6,344 nucleotides of DNA from Rhodoferax sp. (GTDB lineage: Bacteria > Pseudomonadota > Gammaproteobacteria > Burkholderiales > Burkholderiaceae). Numbering within the stretch: the first letter of the stretch is position 1; the number at the start of each line of letters is the position of its first letter. The position numbers were made by a program, and so were the translations under genes. The notes beneath the pieces were generated by a model. That model was given only the letters and a program-made list of their open reading frames with translations. It searched no databases and was not told where the DNA came from. Below are positions 1 to 5,830 of the stretch, piece by piece. The DNA lies in the NCBI GenBank assembly GCA_028292075.1, contig JAQGNA010000738.1:1-6344 (forward strand), read 5' to 3'.

Positions 1-103
1 CACCAACGCCATCGTGGTGGCGCCGTTCTTGGCCATCCTCGTGACGCTCATCGTGCGCCCGCAGGGCATCCTCGGCGGCAAGCCCCAAGTGAAGAAAGTA
101 TGA
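1..103 (+). CDS. livH: LivH-like ABC permease, C-terminal end only (5' truncated)
   Basis: Only the last 33 codons are present, read from base 2 to the TGA at 101-103. They encode a hydrophobic stretch (AIVVAPFLAILVTLIV) followed by RPQGILGG and a short basic tail. A final membrane helix ending in R-P-Q/K-G-(I/L)-(L/F)-G is the usual C-terminus of LivH-type permeases of branched-chain-amino-acid-type (HAAT) ABC importers. The neighbours (LivM, LivG, LivF) are in the classical H-M-G-F order, which supports the call strongly even though little protein is visible. Its stop overlaps the start of the next permease by four bases (ATGA at 100-103), so the two are probably translationally coupled. 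The start, length and substrate-binding features lie outside the window. In such importers LivH pairs with LivM to form the inner-membrane channel. Confidence 0.85.
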   Translation, partial: TNAIVVAPFLAILVTLIVRPQGILGGKPQVKKV

Positions 104-1053
104 AAGCCATGACCCGTGACCATTGGGCGCTGCTGGCGGCCGCGCTGACGCTGCTGGTGCTGCCGTTCGCCGTGTCGGGCTACGTGCTGTACGTGGTGAA
201 CCTGCTGCTGGTGTTCGTGGTGCTGGCGCTCGGCATGCACGTGGTGATCGGCGAGGCCGGGCAGTTCGCGCTGTCGCACGCCGCCTTCTACGGCATCGGC
301 ATCTACACCGCCGGGCTCATCAACACCGCCTGGCATCCGCCCTTCTTCGTGTCGATCCTCGCCGGCGGGCTAGTGTCGGCGGTGCTCGGCTTCTTCATCG
401 GCTACCTGGCGCTGCGCATGCGCGACATCTACCTGGCGCTGGCCACCTTCGCCTTCGGCGAGGCCATGCAGTGGGTGTTCCTGAGCTGGGAGAAAGTGAC
501 CGGCGGCTCCAACGGCATGCGCATGCAGCCGGCCGAACTGTTCGGCTACAAACTCACCAACGACCTGCAGGCCTACCCCTTCGTGGTGGTGATCGCCGCG
601 CTGATGCTGTGGCTGACCGTGGTGCTGGCGCGCTCGCAATACGGCTCGGCCCTGCGCGCGGTGCGCGAAAGCGACGTGGCGGCCATGGCCATGGGCATCA
701 ACGTCAAGGCCATGAAGCAGAGCGCCTTCGCCATCTCGGCGGCATTCGCGGGCATTGCCGGCGGCATGTACACGCTGTTCACCTCCTTCATCCACCCGGA
801 GAGCTTGGGTTTCCAGACCACCATCCTGGTGCTGACCATGGTGGTGGTCGGCGGCATGGGCTCCGTGCGCGGCGCGGTGGCCGGCGCCATCGCCTTCGGC
901 CTGATCTCGGAGCTGCTGCGGCAGGTGACGTCGGTGCAGGAAATCATCTACGGCGTGATCCTGATGGGCTTCATGATGTTCATGCCCAAGGGCCTGTTCG
1001 CCGACCGCAACCGGCGCGTGGCGCGCCAGCACACGCAGGCGGTGAAACCATGA
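100..1053 (+). CDS. livM: LivM-like branched-chain amino acid-type ABC transporter permease
   Basis: This is a 317-residue inner-membrane permease, of normal size for LivM proteins that lack the long N-terminal extension of E. coli LivM. Hydrophobic segments lie at about residues 9-27, 28-48, 56-75, 82-104, 110-130, 159-178, 207-228, 240-272 and 281-297. The cytoplasmic coupling loop that docks on the ATPases is clear at about 180-222 (YGSALRAVRESD, then a Gly-Ile turn, then AFAISAAFAGIAGGMY). The conserved MVVVGGMGSVRG block follows at 247-258, and MPKGLF at 295-300 is the usual ending. The ATG at 100 overlaps the upstream stop (ATGA) and has a weak purine-rich GAAGA just before it. The alternative ATG at 109 has no better site. 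The gene ends in a second ATGA overlap with the next gene. Family knowledge says it forms the translocation channel with LivH. The transported compound need not be an amino acid: HAAT importers also take aromatic and alicyclic acids, amides and urea. Confidence 0.95.
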   Translation: MKAMTRDHWALLAAALTLLVLPFAVSGYVLYVVNLLLVFVVLALGMHVVIGEAGQFALSHAAFYGIGIYTAGLINTAWHPPFFVSILAGGLVSAVLGFFIGYLALRMRDIYLALATFAFGEAMQWVFLSWEKVTGGSNGMRMQPAELFGYKLTNDLQAYPFVVVIAALMLWLTVVLARSQYGSALRAVRESDVAAMAMGINVKAMKQSAFAISAAFAGIAGGMYTLFTSFIHPESLGFQTTILVLTMVVVGGMGSVRGAVAGAIAFGLISELLRQVTSVQEIIYGVILMGFMMFMPKGLFADRNRRVARQHTQAVKP

Positions 1054-1814
1054 GCGCGCAACCCTTCCTCGACGTGGCCGGCATCACCGTGCGCTTCGGC
1101 GGGCTGGTGGCGGTGAACGAGCTGTCCTTCCAGGTCGAGCGCGGCACGATCCACGCGCTGATCGGGCCGAACGGCGCGGGCAAGTCCACCACCTTCAACT
1201 GCATCTCGCGCTATTACCAGCCCACCACCGGCCGCATCCGCATCGAAGGCGAGGACGTGACCCACTACCCGCCGGCCCGCATGGCCGGCCTGGGCGTGGC
1301 GCGCAGTTTCCAGAACCTCGAGCTGTTCGGCGAACTCAGCGTGTTTGAAAACGTGCTGCTCGGCTGCCACTCGCACAGCGCCCGCACCCTTGGCCGCCTG
1401 CTACGCCGGCCGAGCGGCGAGATCCGCGACCTGGTCGACAGCCTGATCGAGCGCGTGGGCCTCACGCACGACCGCCACACCCGTGCGCGCGAACTCGACT
1501 TCGGCCACCAGAAGCTGCTGGAGATCGCCCGCGCGCTGGCCCTTAAGCCGCGGCTGCTGCTGCTCGACGAACCGGCCGCCGGCCTGCGCAACCGCGACAT
1601 CGAGAACCTCGACCGCCTGCTGACCGAACTGGCCCGCCGCGACGGCATCACCGTGCTGCTGGTCGAGCACGTGATGCAGCTGGTCATGTCGATCTCCGAC
1701 CGCATCACCGTCATGTCCTTCGGCCAGAAGATCGCCGAGGGCACACCGCAACAGATCAGCGAGGATCCGAAAGTGATCGAAGCCTACCTCGGCAAGGGCG
1801 CGGCCCATGTCTGA
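1050..1814 (+). CDS. livG: LivG-like ABC transporter ATP-binding protein
   Basis: This is a 254-residue cytoplasmic ATPase that drives the Liv-type importer. Walker A is GPNGAGKST (residues 39-47, Lys45). The Q-loop glutamine is Gln88 (SFQN). Walker B is LLLLDEP with Asp173 and the catalytic Glu174, followed by AAGL. The switch histidine is His207 (LLVEHVMQ). The ABC signature is unusual: LDFGHQ at 149-154 replaces the consensus LSGGQ, with Asp for Ser and His for Gln. The DEPAAGL and VEHxMxLVMxISDRI motifs are typical of LivG rather than LivF. The reading frame is open far upstream (to 123), but that extension lies inside livM in another frame. The ATG at 1050 gives the standard N-terminus, overlaps the livM stop (ATGA) and has GGTGA just upstream. 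The stop overlaps livF by eight bases. Confidence 0.97.
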   Translation: MSAQPFLDVAGITVRFGGLVAVNELSFQVERGTIHALIGPNGAGKSTTFNCISRYYQPTTGRIRIEGEDVTHYPPARMAGLGVARSFQNLELFGELSVFENVLLGCHSHSARTLGRLLRRPSGEIRDLVDSLIERVGLTHDRHTRARELDFGHQKLLEIARALALKPRLLLLDEPAAGLRNRDIENLDRLLTELARRDGITVLLVEHVMQLVMSISDRITVMSFGQKIAEGTPQQISEDPKVIEAYLGKGAAHV

Positions 1815-2526
1815 CACCCTGCTCGAAGTGCGCGGCATCAGCGCCGCCTACGGGGCCATCCAGGCCTTGTCGAACGTGTCTCTAAAGGTGCCCAAGGGCG
1901 GCATCGTGGCCCTGCTCGGGAGCAACGGCGCGGGCAAGAGCAGCACGCTGAACGCGATCTCGCACCTGATCAACCCGAACGCCGGCGAGGTGCTGTTCGA
2001 CGGCACCGCCATTCAGCGCCTGCCGTCCGACGACATCGTGCGCCGCGGCCTGGTGCAGGTGCCCGAAGGCCGCGAGGTGTTCAAGGAAATGAGCGTGCGC
2101 GAGAACCTCGAACTCGGCGCCTTCCTGCGGCCGAACCGGCGCGACATCGCGGAGGATTTCGAGAAAGTCTTCGGCATGTTCCCGCGCCTAAAGGAACGCG
2201 CCGAACAGCGCGCTGCCACGCTCTCCGGCGGCGAGCAGCAGATGCTGGCGATCGGCCGCGCGCTGATGTCGCGCCCGCGCATGATCATGTTCGACGAGCC
2301 TTCGATGGGCCTTTCGCCCGTGTTGGTGGAGCAGATCTTCGAGTCGATCCAGCGGCTGAACCGCGAACAGGGCCTGACCATCCTGCTGGTCGAGCAGGAC
2401 GTGCGCCTGGCGCTCACCGTGGCCAGCCATGCCTACATCCTGGAGAACGGCGAGATCACGCTTGAAGGCCCGTCCGCTCAATTGATCAACGACCCCGCCG
2501 TGCGCCGCGCCTACCTGGGCGCCTGA
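1807..2526 (+). CDS. livF: LivF-like ABC transporter ATP-binding protein
   Basis: This is a 239-residue cytoplasmic ATPase, the usual partner of LivG and of normal length. Walker A is GSNGAGKSS (residues 38-46, Lys44). Gln84 lies in the Q-loop, and VPEGREVF just after it is a LivF hallmark. The signature LSGGEQQ is intact at 139-145. Walker B is MIMFDEP (Asp163, Glu164), followed by SMGLSP. The switch position is Gln197 (LLVEQDV) instead of histidine, which is normal for LivF proteins. The C-terminus AYLGA is typical. The ATG at 1807 lies inside the end of livG (eight-base overlap) and is preceded by an AAGGG ribosome-binding site at 1794-1798 with eight bases of spacing. The gene closes the transporter block: 31 bases follow before the first dehydrogenase gene. 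I see no stem-loop in that gap, so transcription probably continues. Confidence 0.97.
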   Translation: MSDTLLEVRGISAAYGAIQALSNVSLKVPKGGIVALLGSNGAGKSSTLNAISHLINPNAGEVLFDGTAIQRLPSDDIVRRGLVQVPEGREVFKEMSVRENLELGAFLRPNRRDIAEDFEKVFGMFPRLKERAEQRAATLSGGEQQMLAIGRALMSRPRMIMFDEPSMGLSPVLVEQIFESIQRLNREQGLTILLVEQDVRLALTVASHAYILENGEITLEGPSAQLINDPAVRRAYLGA

Positions 2527-2557
2527 GCCAAAGCGGCCATCACCGAAAGACCTTTCC

Positions 2558-3310
2558 ATGAACCTCCTGAAGAACAAGCTGGCGCTGGTCACCGGCGCCG
2601 GTGGCGGCCTCGGCTCCGCCATCGCGCAAGGCTTCGTACGCGAAGGCGCGCGCGTCATCGTCGCCGACATCGACGGCGCCAAGGCCGCGTCGGTCGCCCG
2701 GCAGATCACCGACCAGGGCGGTGAAGCCTGGGCCGAGGTGCTCGACGTCACCGACCGCGACGGCGTGCGCCGCTTCGCCGCTGACATCACCGCCCGCCTG
2801 GGCGCAATCGACATCCTGGTGAACAACGCCGGCATCTCCGGCCGCTCGCCAATCGACGACCCGAAGGCTGGCGAGGTCTGGGACCGCATCATTTCGGTGA
2901 ACCTCGAAGGTTTGTTCAACGTGACGCATGCCTTCGTGCCCGCGCTGAAGACCTCGCGCGGCTGCATCGTGAACCTCTCGTCCATCGTGGCCTTCGTCAG
3001 CGGCATCTCGTCTGCCGGCTACGTGGCGTCCAAGGGTGCGGTGCGTTCGCTGACGCAGGCCGTGGCTCGCGACCTGGCGCCATTCGGCGTGCGCGCCAAC
3101 GCCATCGCCCCCGGCCTGATGCTCACCGAGATGGTGGCGCCGCAACTGGCCGTGCCCGGTGGCACCGACTGGTACATGTCGCGCGTGCCGATGAAGCGCG
3201 GCGGCGAAGTGGAAGAGATCGTCGGCCCGGTGGTGTTCCTCGCCTCGGAGATGGCGAGTTACGTCACCGGCGTCGTGCTGCCGGTCGACGGCGGCTTTTT
3301 ATCGGCATGA
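2558..3310 (+). CDS. SDR family NAD(P)-dependent oxidoreductase (classical type, first of two)
   Basis: This 250-residue classical short-chain dehydrogenase/reductase has the common length for the family. The dinucleotide-binding motif TGAGGGLG is at residues 12-19. Asp37 ends the second beta strand (VIVADID) and predicts preference for NAD(H) over NADP(H). NNAG is at 89-92, and Asn115 is the active-site asparagine. The catalytic set is Ser142 (NLSS), Tyr155 and Lys159 (YVASK). NAIAPGL follows at about 186, and the C-terminus is the usual VDGGFLSA. It should interconvert a hydroxyl and a keto group on a small cytosolic substrate. The substrate cannot be read from sequence. Annotation as a 3-oxoacyl-ACP reductase would be a weaker reading, because the gene sits between an importer and a desaturase-like flavoprotein rather than in a fatty-acid locus. 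The start at 2558 places the nucleotide motif at the standard distance, and a weak GAAAGA (2545-2550) lies seven bases upstream. Confidence 0.95.
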   Translation: MNLLKNKLALVTGAGGGLGSAIAQGFVREGARVIVADIDGAKAASVARQITDQGGEAWAEVLDVTDRDGVRRFAADITARLGAIDILVNNAGISGRSPIDDPKAGEVWDRIISVNLEGLFNVTHAFVPALKTSRGCIVNLSSIVAFVSGISSAGYVASKGAVRSLTQAVARDLAPFGVRANAIAPGLMLTEMVAPQLAVPGGTDWYMSRVPMKRGGEVEEIVGPVVFLASEMASYVTGVVLPVDGGFLSA

Positions 3311-3326
3311 ACAAGGACGAACGAAC

Positions 3327-4067
3327 ATGAACCAATCGATGAACAAGCCGACCGCACTGGTCACCGGCGGCGCCGGCGGCATGGGCCTGGCCACGGTGGA
3401 GCGGCTGGCGCGGGACGGCTTTGCGGTGGTGATGGTGGACCGCGACGGCCCGCTGGCCGAAAAGGAAACCGCGCGCCTGGTGGCGCTGGGGTTCGACGTG
3501 CAATGCCGCGTGCTCGACCTCACCGACGAGGCCGCCGTGCGCGAACTGGTGCGCTCGCTCCCGCCGATCAGCGCGCTGGTCAACAACGCCGGCATCTTCG
3601 ACGAGCGCAAGTTCATGGAGGTGACCAACGCCGACTTCCGCCGCGCCTACGAAGTAAACCTGATCGCCGTGGCCACGCTCACGCAGGAAGCGGTGCGCAC
3701 CATGCCCGAGGGCGGGCGCATCGTGAACATCGCCTCGCGTGCGTACCTGGGCGCCAAGAACCACCCGCACTACGTGGCCTCCAAGGCGGCGGTGGTTGGC
3801 TACACCCGCGCCAGCGCCATGGAACTGGCGCCGCGGGGCATTTTGGTAAACGCGATTGCGCCGGGGCTGATCGACACGCCCATCCTGCGCGCCCTCACGC
3901 CCGAACGGCTGGCGCAGCAATTGGCGCTCCAGCCCACGGGCAAGGCCGGCCTGCCGGAGGACATCGCGCAGGCGGTGTCGTTCCTGGCCTCGCCGCGCAC
4001 CAGCTTCATCACCGGCCAGGTGTTGTTCGTCGACGGCGGCAAATCACTCGGAGCCTCGGGCTCATGA
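3327..4067 (+). CDS. SDR family NAD(P)-dependent oxidoreductase (classical type, second of two)
   Basis: This 246-residue classical short-chain dehydrogenase/reductase begins 16 bases after the first SDR gene. It has TGGAGGMG at residues 13-20, Asp38 after the second strand (VVMVDRD, predicting NAD(H)), NNAG at 86-89, Asn111, Ser137 (NIAS), Tyr149 and Lys153 (YVASK). NAIAPGLIDTP and the closing VDGG are also present. The Ser-to-Tyr spacing is 12 residues rather than the 13 seen in the preceding SDR, and the ASRAYLG stretch places it in a different subgroup. The two genes are therefore probably distinct enzymes for successive or stereochemically different alcohol/ketone steps, not a recent duplication. 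The ATG at 3327 is supported by AAGGA at 3313-3317 with nine bases of spacing. An internal ATG at 3339 is possible and would remove four residues. The stop lies in an ATGA that offers an alternative start for the next gene. Confidence 0.95.
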   Translation: MNQSMNKPTALVTGGAGGMGLATVERLARDGFAVVMVDRDGPLAEKETARLVALGFDVQCRVLDLTDEAAVRELVRSLPPISALVNNAGIFDERKFMEVTNADFRRAYEVNLIAVATLTQEAVRTMPEGGRIVNIASRAYLGAKNHPHYVASKAAVVGYTRASAMELAPRGILVNAIAPGLIDTPILRALTPERLAQQLALQPTGKAGLPEDIAQAVSFLASPRTSFITGQVLFVDGGKSLGASGS

Positions 4068-4081
4068 TCGGGCTGCGCAAG

Positions 4082-4086
4082 GGAGG
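4082..4086 (+). promoter_or_regulatory. Shine-Dalgarno site that sets the flavoprotein start
   Basis: GGAGG lies seven bases before the ATG at 4094 and is the strongest ribosome-binding site in the window. It favours 4094 over the in-frame ATG at 4064, which overlaps the preceding stop (ATGA) but has no Shine-Dalgarno-like sequence close upstream. Confidence 0.8.
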
Positions 4087-4093
4087 CGGGCCG

Positions 4094-5803
4094 ATGAGCG
4101 CGAACCATTGGGACGCAGAGTACGACGTGGTCGTGGTCGGCTCGGGCGCGGCCGGCATGGCCGCGGCCTTGTCCGCGAAGATCGCCGGCAGCCGCGTGCT
4201 GCTGGTGGAAAAGACCGACCGCATCGGCGGCTCCACCGCCATCTCGGGCGGCGCAGTGTGGGCGCCGCTCAACGCGCAGACGGCGCAGGTCGGCCACCCG
4301 GACAGCTTCGAGAAGGTCTGGGCGTACATGCGCAACACGGTGGGCCATGCCGCACCCGAAGCCATGCAGCGCGCCTACCTCGAAGCCTCGGCCGACATGG
4401 TCGCATTCTTCGACCGGCACACCGAGGTCAAGCTCGTCGCCCGCAGCTATTCACCCGACTACTACCCCGACCGCGAGGGCGCCGCACTTGGTGGCCGTTC
4501 GCTCGACCCCGCCATGTTCGATGGCCGCCTGCTCGGCCCGAAATTCCGCGAGCTGCGCGACCCGCTGCCTGAGTTCATGGTGCTCGGCGGCATGATGATC
4601 ACCATGACCGACGTCAAGCACCTGCTGGCCGTCACCAAGTCGTTCAAGTCGTGGCGCGAGGGCATGAAGCTGATGCTGCGCTTCTTCGGCGACCGGCTGC
4701 GCGGCTACCACCGCGGCACGCGGCTGGTGCTGGGCAATGCCCTGGCCGGACGCCTGTTCAAGAGCGTGCTCGACCAGCACATCGACTACTGGCTCAACGC
4801 GCCGCTGCGCCAGCTGCTGGTGCACGACGGCCAAGTCACCGGGGTCGGACTCGTGCGCGACGGCAAGCCGGTCAGGGTCCAGGCGAAGCAGGGGGTGGTG
4901 ATCGCCACCGGCGGCTTTCCGTCGAATGACGCGATGCGCGGCGAGCTTTATCCGCAGCCTACGGGCGCCTGGTCGATGTCGCCGCCCGACAACCTGGGCG
5001 AAGGCATCAACCTAGCGCGCGAGGCCGGCGCCGCCATGGGCACGGGCCACGCCAGCCCCGCGTTCTGGGCGCCGGTGTCGATCCTGAAGCGGCCCGATGG
5101 CACCGAGGTGCGCTACCCGCACCTGGTGTGGGACCGCGCCAAGCCCGGCCTGATGGCGGTGAACGCGGCCGGCCAGCGCTTCGTGAACGAGTCCACCTCG
5201 TACCACGAGTTTGTGCTAGGCATGTACCGCTCGCATGCCACGGTGCCCAGCATTCCAGCGTTCCTCGTGTGCGACAGCGACTTCATGGAGCGCTGGGGCA
5301 TGGGCCTGGCCTTGCCCGGTGGCCGCCCGCGCGAGCACCTGGTGCGCGCCGGCTACCTCTACAAGGCGCCCACGCTGCGGGCGCTGGCGCAGGCCGCCGG
5401 CATCGATGCGGCGGGCTTGGAAGCCTCGGCCACTCGCTTCAACCAATTGGCCGACGCCCATGTCGACACCGACTTCGGCAAGGGCAGCACGGCCTACAAC
5501 CGCTACCTCGGCGACGCCGATCAGCAACCCAATGCCTGCCTGGGCCGGCTGGCGCACGGGCCGTACTACGCGGTGAAGGTGTACGCCGGTGACATCGGCA
5601 CGGCCTGCGGCGTGCGGGCGAATGAAAACGCCCAGGCACTCGACGAAAACGGCCAAATCGTGCCCGGTCTCTACGTTGCGGGCAACGACATGCATTCGGT
5701 GATGGGCGGTCAGTACCCGGCGCCGGGCATCACGCTCGGGCCGGCGCTGACCTTCGGCTGGCTCGCGGGCCGGCATGCGGCTGGCGCGACACCGCCGGCC
5801 TGA
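4094..5803 (+). CDS. FAD-dependent oxidoreductase, 3-ketosteroid dehydrogenase-like (KstD / fumarate reductase flavoprotein superfamily)
   Basis: This is a 569-residue soluble flavoprotein with no signal peptide. The N-terminal FAD-binding Rossmann motif is GSGAAG (residues 16-21) in YDVVVVGSG, with Glu39 at the end of the second strand for the ribose and GGSTAISGGAVWAP at 45-58. ATGGF at 271-275 is the second FAD-contact strand. The C-terminal FAD block is GLYVAGNDMHS (525-535), then YPAPGITLGPALTFG (541-555). Ketosteroid dehydrogenases use three tyrosines and a glycine. The likely equivalents here are Tyr123 or Tyr124 (SPDYYPD), Tyr370 (FVNESTSY), and Tyr541 with Gly545 in YPAPG. I made that match by motif, without an alignment. 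Such enzymes remove hydrogens from carbons next to a ketone to form an enone. The segment at about 160-245 (LGGMMIT, RGTRLVLGNAL) marks a longer subgroup than the ~510-residue actinobacterial KstD. Two SDR genes directly upstream could supply the ketone. The steroid substrate is not established: an alicyclic ketone is equally plausible. The gene is often annotated simply as an FAD-binding protein. Confidence 0.93.
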   Translation: MSANHWDAEYDVVVVGSGAAGMAAALSAKIAGSRVLLVEKTDRIGGSTAISGGAVWAPLNAQTAQVGHPDSFEKVWAYMRNTVGHAAPEAMQRAYLEASADMVAFFDRHTEVKLVARSYSPDYYPDREGAALGGRSLDPAMFDGRLLGPKFRELRDPLPEFMVLGGMMITMTDVKHLLAVTKSFKSWREGMKLMLRFFGDRLRGYHRGTRLVLGNALAGRLFKSVLDQHIDYWLNAPLRQLLVHDGQVTGVGLVRDGKPVRVQAKQGVVIATGGFPSNDAMRGELYPQPTGAWSMSPPDNLGEGINLAREAGAAMGTGHASPAFWAPVSILKRPDGTEVRYPHLVWDRAKPGLMAVNAAGQRFVNESTSYHEFVLGMYRSHATVPSIPAFLVCDSDFMERWGMGLALPGGRPREHLVRAGYLYKAPTLRALAQAAGIDAAGLEASATRFNQLADAHVDTDFGKGSTAYNRYLGDADQQPNACLGRLAHGPYYAVKVYAGDIGTACGVRANENAQALDENGQIVPGLYVAGNDMHSVMGGQYPAPGITLGPALTFGWLAGRHAAGATPPA

Positions 5804-5830
5804 ACCACCGCATTCTTTCGGAGACACACC

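Noticed and set aside
414..423. Perfect 10-base palindrome GCGCATGCGC
   Set aside because: It encodes Leu-Arg-Met-Arg in the middle of livM and is not near a gene boundary. Such GC-rich palindromes are expected by chance in this composition.
123..1049. Long in-frame upstream extension of livG
   Set aside because: The extension lies entirely within livM in another frame and translates to Arg/Ala/Gly-rich sequence with no motif. The ATG at 1050 gives a standard LivG N-terminus.
2527..2557. Possible terminator or promoter between livF and the first SDR gene
   Set aside because: The 31-base gap has no inverted repeat followed by a T-run and no convincing -35/-10 pair, so I treat it as an intra-operon spacer.
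2188..3006. A 272-codon open frame on the minus strand across livF and the first SDR gene
   Set aside because: It spans the junction of two well-supported + strand genes and has no recognisable domain. This is a GC-rich antisense artefact.
3503..4063. In-frame upstream extension of the flavoprotein open frame
   Set aside because: It overlaps the second SDR, whose frame has all the catalytic motifs. The extension is low-complexity shadow sequence, and the FAD motif sits at the correct distance from the start at 4094.
5804..5830. Possible regulatory gap before the GST gene
   Set aside because: Only 27 bases, with a ribosome-binding site (GGAG) and no stem-loop or promoter-like sequence.
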